A stretch of DNA of 36,170 bases, from contig CAUEQD010000022.1 in assembly GCA_959019945.1 (NCBI GenBank), positions 1 to 36,170 on the forward strand. Direction: 5' to 3'. The notes under the pieces were generated by a model. The model saw only the letters and a program-made list of their open reading frames with translations, searched no databases and had not been told where the DNA came from. The DNA comes from an uncultured Collinsella sp. (GTDB lineage: Bacteria; Actinomycetota; Coriobacteriia; Coriobacteriales; Coriobacteriaceae). Below, piece after piece: positions 15,990-23,915 of the stretch (the stretch's first letter is position 1; the number at the start of each line of letters is the position of its first letter). Both the position numbers and the translations under genes were made by a program.

Positions 15990-17312
15990 TTAATCGTCCT
16001 TGTCGTCCTTCATGACAACGGTGGTCTCGGTGTGGCTGAAGGTGTCGTGCTTCTCGGTCAGGTCGAGCTCGCCACAGTAGCAATCGGCGTGGGTGGCCTC
16101 GTTGGCCGTCTTGAGCTGGCCCACCAGCAGCACGTCTGCGATGACCACGATGATCAGCGGCGCGACGATGTTGATGAGGATGCCCTCGATATCAAAGGTG
16201 AGGTAATCCGGATCGAAGGCGTTCTCACCCATGAAGAGGATCTGGGAGAGGACAAATCCGATCACAAAGAACAGCACCGAGGCGATAGCGAGCTTGGGCT
16301 TGGAGCAAGGAAGCTCGCCGACCATACGGCCGGTTTGGCCGTTCATGGCAAACAGGTAGCTCTTGCCGTTCCACGAGGTGGAAAGCATCCACACGGGGAA
16401 CAGGGCATAGTCGCTGTCTTCCCAGGTGTAGTCGAGCTGCTTGCTTTCGACCGTGGCATCGTCATATTCGTCGACGACGGTTTCGCGCAGGGCCGAGATC
16501 GTGCTTTCCTCCATGCGGCGTTCGGCGCGCGCCTTGCAGGTTTCGCAGTCCTCGTCGTAGCGGTTGGCGATGTAGCCGGGCATATACGCGACCGAAAACG
16601 GGCGCAGGGCATCGTAGTCAAACGGCTCGATGGCGTCCATGTGGCCGTCGGGCATCTTGGACGATCCGTCGACGGGCACGCGCTTAAACGAGATGTTTCC
16701 CTTGCGGTAGGCGTCGTAGTGGTCGGTGGTCGTGACGGTGCGGTCGGATTCCTCGGTCACGGTCTCGTTGGTCGCATCAAAGTACACTTCGCCGTCCACG
16801 CGGGCGCCGTAAAGCCAAAACGGCACGTAGACGCCTTGGACTTCGTCGATGTGGTTGCCGGTGACAAAGCTCTTGGGCAGCAGGATCTTGCCCTTGTAGT
16901 GCTCTTTGAGCGCGGCCATAACGTCGTCGCGGCCGAGCTTAAACGGAATCACCAGGTCGGGTGAGAAGTCGCCCGAGAGCTGACCGGGTGCCACGGCGGG
17001 GTTGCCGCAGTACGGGCAGGTGGTAACGGCGACGGTGCCATCCGAGATTAGCTCGGCGCCGCACGACGAGCAGATATAGCCGGCGTTTTGGGCGAGCTCC
17101 TGCACCGCAGCGTCGGTCGCGGGCTTGGGTGCCGCCGCTGCGGCGTCGGCTTTGGCGTCTGCCTTGTCCTGGCGCTCGCGATAGAGGGCCTCGACCTCTT
17201 CGACTTCAAAACGCGAATCGCAGTAGTCGCAGACGAGCTTTTGCTCGGCACTGGCAAAATGCAGGGGGCCGCCACACGCGGGGCACTGATAGTTGACGCT
17301 CTCGAAGGCCAT
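15990..17312 (-). CDS. YdjG-like membrane protein with N-terminal zinc ribbons
   Basis: 440 aa. The N-terminal zinc ribbon (CPACGGPLHFASAEQKLVCD then YC) is followed by an Ala-rich linker and a second ribbon (CSSCGAELISD then CPYCGNPAV). A beta-rich middle (~120-340) includes GVYVPFWLYGARV and an internal CETC. Two hydrophobic segments near the C-terminus (LAIASVLFFVIGFVLSQILF and GILINIVAPLIIVVIADVLL) anchor it in the membrane. The layout resembles B. subtilis YdjG, whose partners are YdjH and YdjI. The start has AAAGGA about 6 nt upstream and lies 24 nt after the DUF4428 gene. Confidence 0.82.
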   Translation of the reverse strand: MAFESVNYQCPACGGPLHFASAEQKLVCDYCDSRFEVEEVEALYRERQDKADAKADAAAAAPKPATDAAVQELAQNAGYICSSCGAELISDGTVAVTTCPYCGNPAVAPGQLSGDFSPDLVIPFKLGRDDVMAALKEHYKGKILLPKSFVTGNHIDEVQGVYVPFWLYGARVDGEVYFDATNETVTEESDRTVTTTDHYDAYRKGNISFKRVPVDGSSKMPDGHMDAIEPFDYDALRPFSVAYMPGYIANRYDEDCETCKARAERRMEESTISALRETVVDEYDDATVESKQLDYTWEDSDYALFPVWMLSTSWNGKSYLFAMNGQTGRMVGELPCSKPKLAIASVLFFVIGFVLSQILFMGENAFDPDYLTFDIEGILINIVAPLIIVVIADVLLVGQLKTANEATHADCYCGELDLTEKHDTFSHTETTVVMKDDKDD

Positions 17313-17336
17313 GATCGGTCCTTTCGCTGCCGGAGG

Positions 17337-18074
17337 CTATGCGCCGATGGCGCCGCCGCAGTATTCGCAGCGCCCACTGGCATCGGGAATGGTGGTGGCT
17401 CCGCAGAAGGGGCAGGTGACCGCGGTCTTGGGAGCCTTGGCGGCCACGACACTGTCGCGCGTTTCCTGACGCAGCTGCACCAAGGCGTCGCGAACTTCGG
17501 TTGCCTGGCGCTTGGCCTCGCGGTATTCGATGGAACCGCGCTGATCGATGGTGGAGTCGTTCACGCGCAGGTTGATCTCGGTAAAGTACGGCGTGTTGAC
17601 GTGAATGGTCAGGTTAAAGTCGTAATCCAGGTCGTAGCGCGGCGGGTTGTAGCTCTCGCGCTCGCCGTCCTTGGTCTCGCGATAGATCTCGGTGCGCTGC
17701 TCGTCGATATCCATATCGCAGCCGAGTACCTGCGAGAACTCGATGATGTCGGGATTGGCGTCGCGCCAGCGGCTCTGCGAAGTGATGATCAGCAGGCCCG
17801 CGTCCTCATCGAGCATAATATTGGTGCGCCCGGCAGAAAGCGTGCGCGTGGGGTTGAACGAAGACAGGCGCTCGGCGTTGGCCTCGCGGTAGGCGAGTTG
17901 CTCACGGATATCGTCCGCGGTGCTGGAGCGATAGCCGTGAAAGTAGGGGGAGAGCTTGCCGGCGCACTCTTTGCACAGGTAGCCTTCATTGATTTTTGTC
18001 TTACCTAGAAGTCCCAGCTCGGTACCGCAAATCGCGCACTCTTTCTTCTCGAACATCTTGTCAAAGAAGCCCAT
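17337..18074 (-). CDS. DUF4428-type zinc-binding protein, first gene of the SPFH operon
   Basis: 245 aa, soluble. The N-terminal DUF4428-like domain (residues ~10-50) has CAICG and CKEC pairs expected to bind zinc. The middle (~70-215) is a beta-rich region with VLGCDMDIDEQRTE and LTIHVNTPYFTEINLRVND. The C-terminus is another zinc ribbon (CPFCGATTIPDASGRCEYCG). The start has GGGAGG 5 nt upstream. With the two downstream genes it gives an operon in which every cytosolic partner carries zinc ribbons. Binding partners and function are unknown. Confidence 0.78.
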   Translation of the reverse strand: MGFFDKMFEKKECAICGTELGLLGKTKINEGYLCKECAGKLSPYFHGYRSSTADDIREQLAYREANAERLSSFNPTRTLSAGRTNIMLDEDAGLLIITSQSRWRDANPDIIEFSQVLGCDMDIDEQRTEIYRETKDGERESYNPPRYDLDYDFNLTIHVNTPYFTEINLRVNDSTIDQRGSIEYREAKRQATEVRDALVQLRQETRDSVVAAKAPKTAVTCPFCGATTIPDASGRCEYCGGAIGA

Positions 18075-18190
18075 GGCTGCCTCCCATCAACAGGTAGCGT
18101 GTGTCACTTTTGATGATGGGGGAGTGCGCGATCCTTCGCGATACCCAGACGGCTCAAGGAGTCTCCACAACTGGGACACATGGCCCATTT

Positions 18191-18226
18191 TGACTAGTCA
18201 TTGGGGACGTTCTTAAACGACTAGTC
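18191..18226 (+). repeat. GACTAGTC-flanked GGGAC-loop hairpin
   Basis: The self-complementary octamer GACTAGTC bounds CATTGGGGACGTTCTTAAAC. The identical 36-bp sequence is found in inverted orientation at 28020-28055. Confidence 0.85.
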
Positions 18227-18269
18227 GCGGGGGACACTCTTCGGCCACTCATTGGGCACTCATTGGGGA

Positions 18270-18300
18270 CCACTCATTGGGGACGTACTTAAATGAGTGG
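18270..18300 (+). repeat. CCACTCATT-flanked GGGAC-loop hairpin
   Basis: CCACTCATT and AATGAGTGG pair around GGGGACGTACTTA. The loop resembles that of the hairpin at 18191, but the stem sequence is different. Confidence 0.75.
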
Positions 18301-18426
18301 TAGTTGGAGACACTCCTGGCCGAGCTAGAGATCGCGCGTGTCCCTTCTGGTCCATGCGGCTCAAAATCGCGGCGTGATGTGGACGGCTGGGGTCGAATTG
18401 GCAGCATTTCGAGCCTGGCTTCGATA

Positions 18427-18455
18427 TTGAGACTGGTTCTTTATTAAAATAGATT
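18427..18455 (+). promoter_or_regulatory. Sigma-70-like promoter of the membrane-sensor gene
   Basis: TTGAGA (18427-18432) and TAGATT (18450-18455) are spaced 17 nt apart, about 30 bp before ATG 18486. Confidence 0.45.
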
Positions 18456-18485
18456 TCCAGACAATTGAGTGGCTGGGGGTTAACC

Positions 18486-19742
18486 ATGAGGGGCATGGGA
18501 GACACAACCGCATATTTGCGTCGGGGCATTCGGGAGATTATATGCCTGGCGCTGTTCTTCTTCACGTTTTTGGCGTGCGAGTATCTTTTTGATGTGCGCA
18601 TGGCCGAGTTCGTGCCATCGAGTGAGGTCGTTATCTACGAGAGTATCGTCGTCGGCGCGAGCGTGATTGGCTTTTTCGTGCGCCCATTTCTGTACTATCG
18701 CCGTCCCCAGACGATCGATGCGACGAGCGATATTACAGGCGTGCTGTTGGTATCGGCGTTGCTGCTGATGATTATGGCAGTGCGGTTTGAGGTGCTAATT
18801 GCCGGCGGCCTGGTGGCGTGCTGTGCGCTGGGCTATTGCGGATCGACCGCCCATGCCAATCTTGCGCGGCGTTTTGCGCAGACGCCCTGCCTGGCGCGCG
18901 CCGTGGCGGTTTCCTATGCTGCGGGCATTTTGGTGCAGGTGCTCAACCATATGGTGATGCCTGCGGGCATTCCCCAGAAGTCTGTTCTCATTGCCTGTGC
19001 GATTGCGCTGGTGGGGCTGCTTCACGGTGCCCGCCGCGCTAAATTGCGTGATGAGCCTGCGTCCGAGTTCGAGATTGCCGAGCTATCGGTCGATGCGTTG
19101 GAGCATGGCGCCAAGTGGCGCGATAATCCCGAGGCAAAGGCGGCCTTCCAAGGTGCCGTAGTGCGCTTGACGGTGGCGACCGCCTGCCTTACCGGCGTAT
19201 TCGCGGCTCTCAATGCCGGTCTTACGACTTCGCATGCCGCCGGCGCCATCGATCTGGGTGACTGGCCGCGCTTGCTGCTGGTTGTGAGTGCGCTTGCTGC
19301 CGGCGCCCTGTATGACCTGCGCGGACGCTCGTATATGAATATCATCATGACGTGCGCCGCCATGCTGTCCACGCTCTCGTTCTTTGTGCTTATCACCGAT
19401 GGCAACGGCGGTAATGCGCTCGCCGCCACGATTATCTTTTACCTGGGTACGGGCTTTTTCGTGGTGTTCTTCACCGCGAAGTTCGCCGCGATTTCGATGT
19501 ATGCGCGCTGGTCGTATTTGTGGCCGTGCATGGGCCGCGTCATCAACAACATTTTCTCAATGCTTGTGACGGCTCCGGCGGTGGCGATTATCTCGAGCCA
19601 AAACGTGCTGATGGCTGTGGGTGTCGTACTCGTGCTGTTTGTCGGCATTGCGATCTCGCTGCTGGGGCAGTTTGGACAAGGCGTTGAGGACGAAGCGGGT
19701 CACAGGGGGGGCTGGCGTTTGCCACCGACGATCTTGGCGTGA
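18486..19742 (+). CDS. Multi-TM membrane domain of a LuxR-type regulator (split from its HTH)
   Basis: 418 aa with about ten to twelve hydrophobic segments and no DNA-binding part. In Coriobacteriia such MFS-like membrane domains normally continue into a C-terminal LuxR HTH in one polypeptide. Here this frame ends at 19742 with the unrelated-looking tail WRLPPTILA just after a run of seven G (19705-19711). The HTH continues in the -1 frame and overlaps by GTGA. ATG 18486 is chosen because GGGGG lies 6 nt upstream; the TTG at 18465 has no such support. It is probably a membrane-bound one-component sensor whose signal is unknown. The split could be real, phase-variable, or a homopolymer sequencing error. 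Confidence 0.75.
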   Translation: MRGMGDTTAYLRRGIREIICLALFFFTFLACEYLFDVRMAEFVPSSEVVIYESIVVGASVIGFFVRPFLYYRRPQTIDATSDITGVLLVSALLLMIMAVRFEVLIAGGLVACCALGYCGSTAHANLARRFAQTPCLARAVAVSYAAGILVQVLNHMVMPAGIPQKSVLIACAIALVGLLHGARRAKLRDEPASEFEIAELSVDALEHGAKWRDNPEAKAAFQGAVVRLTVATACLTGVFAALNAGLTTSHAAGAIDLGDWPRLLLVVSALAAGALYDLRGRSYMNIIMTCAAMLSTLSFFVLITDGNGGNALAATIIFYLGTGFFVVFFTAKFAAISMYARWSYLWPCMGRVINNIFSMLVTAPAVAIISSQNVLMAVGVVLVLFVGIAISLLGQFGQGVEDEAGHRGGWRLPPTILA

Positions 19743-20026
19743 GCCGTGCGCCCGATCAGGTCGACACGGTGTCCCTGGAGACACCGGAGCTTTCGTTTGA
19801 CGATCGACTCGACGGTTTTGTAGCCGCCTTTGGACTTACCAAGCGCGAGCGCGATGTACTGGAGGCGCTGGTCGTATCTGACGACAGCGTGCGGGACGTT
19901 GCGGCAGCGCTCTTCCTTTCGCGTTCTACGCTCTACCGCCATATCGCCTCGATCAACAAAAAGACCGGTGCCGCCTCGCGCGTGGCCCTCATCAATTTCT
20001 TCTGGTCCTGGACACCCCAAGACTAG
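19739..20026 (+). CDS. LuxR-type HTH domain, probably the C-terminus of the preceding membrane protein
   Basis: 95 aa if begun at GTG 19739, but that codon has no Shine-Dalgarno. The frame is open back to 19688, and fusing at the G7 tract gives a smooth join (GHRGG then LAFATDDLGVSRAPD). The LuxR HTH spans GLTKRERDVLEALVVSDDSV to STLYRHIASINKKTG, with the scissors-like helix AAALFLSRSTLYRHI. It should bind DNA as the output of the membrane sensor. A hairpin 3 nt after the stop (20029-20069) may terminate transcription. Confidence 0.7.
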   Translation: MSRAPDQVDTVSLETPELSFDDRLDGFVAAFGLTKRERDVLEALVVSDDSVRDVAAALFLSRSTLYRHIASINKKTGAASRVALINFFWSWTPQD

Positions 20027-20028
20027 CC

Positions 20029-20069
20029 AAAACCACCACGAAGGGGACAGGCACCTTTGTGGTGGTTTT
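20029..20069 (+). repeat. GGGAC-loop hairpin, possible terminator
   Basis: AAAACCACCACGAAGG pairs with CCTTTGTGGTGGTTTT (one mismatch) around GGACAGGCA. It begins 2 nt after the HTH stop codon. A near copy lies at 23754. Confidence 0.8.
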
Positions 20070-20171
20070 ACCTGCAAAAATATTAATATGAGACATTTGT
20101 CACCTGCCGTTTTGGCGCTCAAAGGCATATGAATGTGATGTTGAGCGGAGCAGAACGGAAGGGGTGGGCCT

Positions 20172-20624
20172 ATGGCATCTCGTGGTTGCTCGTCTAATAA
20201 AATTGCGGGCGCGCTTATCGCCGTGGTGGTCCTTGCTGCGGCGGTGACGCTTGTGCGGGCATACGGCTTTGGTGCCCGTGCCGACCAGGGAAAGAACGCC
20301 GCGCAAGCGTTGCTGAACGATTGTGCTGCCGATCCGGTGGCAGTCAAGCTTATCGAGGACGGCGAGGCGCGGACGATCTATGAGACCGACGATGCCGAGC
20401 TGGTCGCATCGACTTTTGCCGCGCTCGACGATTGCACCGTGGGAGGTGCGGTGGATGAGCGGATGAGCGATGCCGGTCGCACGCTCGTCTTTGTCTATGA
20501 AGACGGCTCGGAGCAATCGGTGGAGTTCGAGGGCGGGAATATCGTGCTCGACAAGACGGCATATCGCCTTGACGGTGCCGATGAACTGTGGCGACAGCTA
20601 GCCGCCATCAAGAACAGCCAATGA
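20172..20624 (+). CDS. Small membrane-anchored protein of unknown function
   Basis: 150 aa. A single N-terminal hydrophobic segment (IAGALIAVVVLAAAVTLV, residues ~11-28) is followed by an outward-facing domain rich in acidic residues (~35-150). I do not recognise the family. A signal peptide or signal anchor is equally possible, as there is no lipobox. ATG 20172 has GGAAGGGG upstream. The zinc-ribbon gene starts 17 nt after its stop, so the two are probably co-transcribed. Confidence 0.65.
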   Translation: MASRGCSSNKIAGALIAVVVLAAAVTLVRAYGFGARADQGKNAAQALLNDCAADPVAVKLIEDGEARTIYETDDAELVASTFAALDDCTVGGAVDERMSDAGRTLVFVYEDGSEQSVEFEGGNIVLDKTAYRLDGADELWRQLAAIKNSQ

Positions 20625-20641
20625 AATGAGGGGTGTACGGG

Positions 20642-22204
20642 ATGAGTGATTTGAGATTCTGCCCGGCGTGCGGGATGCAGCTGCCGCGGGTCGCCGGCGT
20701 GCCGGTGCGATTTTGCCCGGGCTGCGGTGTTCGGCTTGAGAGCGTTGAGGATGACCCGGGTGTCGCGGAACACGCAAATGGGGCGGCTGCCGATGATGGC
20801 GCGGGCGAAGGTTGTGAGCCGAGCGCGAACGCGCCGGTCGATGTGCCGATGCAGGATGCCGACGCCGCGTCGCCGGTCCGCGACGTGGCCGCAGCGGATG
20901 CTCCCCGCGTCGGCGACCTTGAGCTCCACACCGCATGCGATGCCTCTGGCGGCCAAGCGCTCGCGCAAGTGGCGCTACCGCGGGGTTGGCGTATCGAAGA
21001 GGCGCATCTTGAGCGCAGCAGTAGTTTCGACTGCCCGATTTCAGTTGGCGTGACGGCGGCAGGCCCGGCGGGCGAACGCATCATGTATCGCTCCGAGCTC
21101 TGCTACGTGGACGCGGGCGCCGTTGCCAAGCGTATCCCCACGCAAACCGAGCGCAAGGCGTTTGTGCACGTGGAGGCGGCGTGCGACGAGTTAGCTCAAG
21201 CCTGCGCGGCGCAATTGGGCGCACGGGCGGAGGTTGTGGCCGAGCAGCCCTATCCGTCGAGCGCGGCAGGCGATATTGAACATGAGCGTGCTCGCGTAAA
21301 GCGCGAGGCTGCAAACGACTTTGCGATTCAGGGCTTTTCGATGGAACCGAGCGATGTGATCTATGAGTGCCGCATGCGTCGATATCGGCTCGCGGGCGCC
21401 CCGGTGCCTACCGAGCTTGCGGTAGCGGCCAAAGTCGAGGGCTATGTGGCCTCGATCGGCGGAGTCGCGGGCTCTATGGGTAAGGGCATTGCCGCCGGGG
21501 CCGAGGCGCTGCTGGGCGCGGGCCTTTCGAGCGGGCTCATCGGCGGCGTTTTGGGCAAGCGCCTGCGCGAGCGCCAGGCGGCGGCAGCGGCGGGGCAGGG
21601 CGTCGCGCAAGAGCAGGCTACGGATCAGGGCGATTGCCCAGACGAGGCGCCGCTCAAGCTGGGAGCAGCCGACCTGTTGCAGTGGCGTATTAGGGACAGC
21701 TTCTGCTTGGTTGCGCCAGAAGGCCGTCTGGACGAGGCGGCCTCTACGGCGCTTGCCTCAATGGCGTCGACCCTGCGGCTCAACCCGTCGATTGCGCGCG
21801 AAGCGTGCGCTCAAAAGCAGCAGATGGTGCTCGAGCAGCGTCAGCGCACGCAGATGAACATCGCCCAGCAGCAACAGCAGTTCGCAGCCTGGCAGCAGAT
21901 GCATGCCTCGCAGCAGGCGGCGTTCGACAGCTACCAGCAGGCTTGGTTTGAGCGCAGCGATCGTCAACACGCCGCGAATATGGCCGCCAGCGCGGCCAAT
22001 TTCTCCAGCGCAGGTGTGGGAACGGGCGCGGCGTCGTATTCCGATGCCATCCGCGGGGTCAACCATTACACCAGGCCCGACGGTACCGATGTCGAGGTTT
22101 CGGTGATGGCGGATCAAGCTTGGGTGAACGGCTCGGGCGACGTGATCGGCACGCGCGATGGCTTTGAGCCCGGTTTTGGCTGGACGGAGTTGCCCCGTCA
22201 ATAG
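20642..22204 (+). CDS. Double-zinc-ribbon protein with Gln-rich coiled region
   Basis: 520 aa. The N-terminus has two CxxC pairs (CPACGMQLPR and CPGCGVRL, residues ~6-35). A low-complexity acidic linker, a globular region (~95-240), and a Gly/Ala-rich hydrophobic stretch (~265-300, possibly membrane-interacting) follow. Residues ~385-445 are extremely Gln-rich (AQQQQQFAAWQQMHASQQAA). The C-terminus (~460-520) has GVNHYTRPDGTDVEVSVMAD and AWVNGSGDVIGT, a module I know only from uncharacterised proteins. ATG 20642 with GAGGGG upstream is preferred to GTG 20633. The zinc ribbons echo those of the SPFH operon 3 kb away. Function unknown. Confidence 0.72.
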   Translation: MSDLRFCPACGMQLPRVAGVPVRFCPGCGVRLESVEDDPGVAEHANGAAADDGAGEGCEPSANAPVDVPMQDADAASPVRDVAAADAPRVGDLELHTACDASGGQALAQVALPRGWRIEEAHLERSSSFDCPISVGVTAAGPAGERIMYRSELCYVDAGAVAKRIPTQTERKAFVHVEAACDELAQACAAQLGARAEVVAEQPYPSSAAGDIEHERARVKREAANDFAIQGFSMEPSDVIYECRMRRYRLAGAPVPTELAVAAKVEGYVASIGGVAGSMGKGIAAGAEALLGAGLSSGLIGGVLGKRLRERQAAAAAGQGVAQEQATDQGDCPDEAPLKLGAADLLQWRIRDSFCLVAPEGRLDEAASTALASMASTLRLNPSIAREACAQKQQMVLEQRQRTQMNIAQQQQQFAAWQQMHASQQAAFDSYQQAWFERSDRQHAANMAASAANFSSAGVGTGAASYSDAIRGVNHYTRPDGTDVEVSVMADQAWVNGSGDVIGTRDGFEPGFGWTELPRQ

Positions 22205-22278
22205 CGTGAGTGGGCTACGGGAGGATCGGTGTCGAGGCGTTGCTCGGCGCTGTGATAAGAAACGGGAAAGGAACAACG

Positions 22279-23034
22279 ATGAGGGAGACGGTTATTTCGC
22301 GCACGGCGTTTGTCGCGGCGGCGGGAACGGCGTTGCTGACGCTTGCGGGATGCGGCGGACAGCAGGCGCAGGACACGACGGGTTTTAACGACGATCGCCC
22401 GGTAAAGGACAAGATGGATGCGGGCTCGTCATCGGGTGATTCCGGTGATGCGGGCGGCGGTGCGGACACAGACAGCGGCTCGGCGGACGCGTGCGATACG
22501 TGGTCGGATGACTGCTGGGATGCGCACCGCAACATCAGCATCGCAGCGTTGCTCGAGCTTAAGGGCTGGCAGTTGCAGGAGTTTGCGTCGCAACAGGGTT
22601 ATACCTGGCAAGATGCGCTCGAGATGTACGAGAACGAGGCAGGTCGCGTGCTCAGCGTCTGCAATATCAGCAAGGATGGCGCAACCGAATGGCTCGGCGA
22701 GGATGAAATCGGAAAGCTCGACAAGGGCGGCACCGGGAGTACCGTGATGTTTACGCTGCAGCTTGCGGGCTATTCGAGCTGCGAGGATGTTATCGCGGGC
22801 TTTTCCGTTCCGGTTGAGGACCGCGCGCAGATTACCTCGGGCTCGTGGATTGCGTGCGTCTACGGTTCCAACATGGCGCGTCACGTTGCCATGGTGAGCC
22901 AAATGGAAAACGGCGACTACCGCCTGGACCTCATTACCGAGGAGGCCATCAAAACCGGTACGTTTACCCAAGGCGGCGGTGCCCCCACGATTAACGAATT
23001 TTGGCAGGAGAAGACCGGGCGCGCGCTCGGCTAA
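22279..23034 (+). CDS. Secreted lipoprotein, first of a paralogous pair
   Basis: 251 aa. The signal peptide ends in lipobox TLAGC (C25). A Ser/Gly/Asp-rich linker (~35-75) joins it to a globular domain. It aligns with the next gene at both ends of the mature part: NISIAALLELKGWQLQEF versus NVTVYAAINLAGADLVRL, and EEAIKTGTFTQGG then INEFW versus NEAFIRTGYLSGG then IDELW. ATG 22279 has GAAAGGA 6-7 nt upstream; an earlier in-frame GTG (22210) is unsupported. Role unknown; presumably anchored outside the cytoplasmic membrane. Confidence 0.75.
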   Translation: MRETVISRTAFVAAAGTALLTLAGCGGQQAQDTTGFNDDRPVKDKMDAGSSSGDSGDAGGGADTDSGSADACDTWSDDCWDAHRNISIAALLELKGWQLQEFASQQGYTWQDALEMYENEAGRVLSVCNISKDGATEWLGEDEIGKLDKGGTGSTVMFTLQLAGYSSCEDVIAGFSVPVEDRAQITSGSWIACVYGSNMARHVAMVSQMENGDYRLDLITEEAIKTGTFTQGGGAPTINEFWQEKTGRALG

Positions 23035-23069
23035 GTGCGATGCGGCCAATAGCATAGCGAGGGACGAAC

Positions 23070-23747
23070 ATGATGAACGAGATGACGATGAGCCGTGCGG
23101 TCTTTGTGGCGGGCGCGGGCGCGGCGGCTTGCGCGCTGGCTGGCTGCTCGGGCACAACGGGCGGCGCCAAAGCAGCGAGCACGGCGGACGCCGCCTGCGT
23201 GGACGACAATGCCAACGTGACGGTCTATGCCGCGATCAACTTGGCTGGTGCCGATCTGGTGCGCCTGCTCAAACATCAAAATTATGAGTGGCAAGGCGAG
23301 AACGTGGGCTACGGCGCCGTCGATGACGCGGGATTTTTCGCCTTTACCTTTTCCAAAGTTTCGGACGATGTGGACGAACTTGCGAACAGCGCGACACCGC
23401 TTTCGGAGTCCGAGTACGAGGAGCTTGAACCGGGCGGCGGAGACGAAAACGTCGCGATTCTGCTCTCGGTGGGCGGCTATACGAAGGGCGAGCGGGCGCT
23501 CATCGGCGCGATTGGCGATGCGGCGATGGTGCAGGAGAAGTGCACGATTGACGATGCCTTGTATTGGCTGGTCAAAGCGCTTGACGGCCACCGTTACGTG
23601 ATTATGGCCGACGACACCGAAGACGATGGCGACAGCGCTCATGACATCTATATCTACAATGAGGCTTTTATTCGAACCGGTTACTTGAGTGGCGGCGACC
23701 AGATCGATATCGATGAGCTCTGGAGCCGCCTGACCAACGCCTCGTAA
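23070..23747 (+). CDS. Secreted lipoprotein, second of a paralogous pair
   Basis: 225 aa. The signal peptide ends in lipobox ALAGC (C26); the segment MSRAVFVAGAG parallels ISRTAFVAAAG of its neighbour. It lacks the neighbour's Ser/Gly linker. The domain is acidic overall. ATG 23070 follows GAGGGA by about 5 nt; ATG 23085 or 23088 could also serve. It lies 35 nt after its paralogue and closes the cluster 20172-23747. No known family recognised. Confidence 0.73.
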   Translation: MMNEMTMSRAVFVAGAGAAACALAGCSGTTGGAKAASTADAACVDDNANVTVYAAINLAGADLVRLLKHQNYEWQGENVGYGAVDDAGFFAFTFSKVSDDVDELANSATPLSESEYEELEPGGGDENVAILLSVGGYTKGERALIGAIGDAAMVQEKCTIDDALYWLVKALDGHRYVIMADDTEDDGDSAHDIYIYNEAFIRTGYLSGGDQIDIDELWSRLTNAS

Positions 23748-23753
23748 CGCTCC

Positions 23754-23794
23754 AAAACCACCACAAAGGGGACAGGCACCTTTGTGGTAGTTCA
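23754..23794 (+). repeat. GGGAC-loop hairpin
   Basis: AAAACCACCACAAAGG and CCTTTGTGGTAGTT enclose GGACAGGCA. It begins 6 nt after the lipoprotein stop and is nearly identical to 20029-20069. It may serve as a terminator. Confidence 0.8.
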
Positions 23795-23797
23795 ATA

Positions 23798-23863
23798 AGT
23801 TGCGGTGGAATAGTTCCTGAATAAGGCTTGGGGTCTTAAAACAGGAACTATTTCACCGCAACT
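23798..23863. repeat. Long imperfect palindrome, copy 1
   Basis: AGTTGCGGTGGAATAGTTCC at the left pairs with GGAACTATTTCACCGCAACT at the right (one G-T type mismatch), with a 22-nt loop. The same arms are found with a different loop at 28918-28984. Confidence 0.8.
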
Positions 23864-23915
23864 GCTGAGGGGACGGGTTGTGGAAACGGCTGCCGTGGTG
23901 GACTCGGGCTGTCTG

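Larger units (their letters stand above)
18075..18485. other. Repeat-rich divergent intergenic region
   Basis: A gap of 411 bp between divergent operons. It contains a GGGAC-loop hairpin (18191-18226), three head-to-tail units of ACTCATTGGG (18247, 18258, 18272), a second hairpin (18270-18300) and a promoter for the membrane-sensor gene. I saw no open frame with a credible start here. Confidence 0.7.

Noticed and set aside
14661..16964. 767-codon open frame on the plus strand opposite the SPFH and YdjG-like genes
   Set aside because: It is antisense to two genes with clear domains, has no ribosome site, and its translation is low-complexity Val/Gly/Ala/Asp-rich, a usual by-product of high-GC codon bias.
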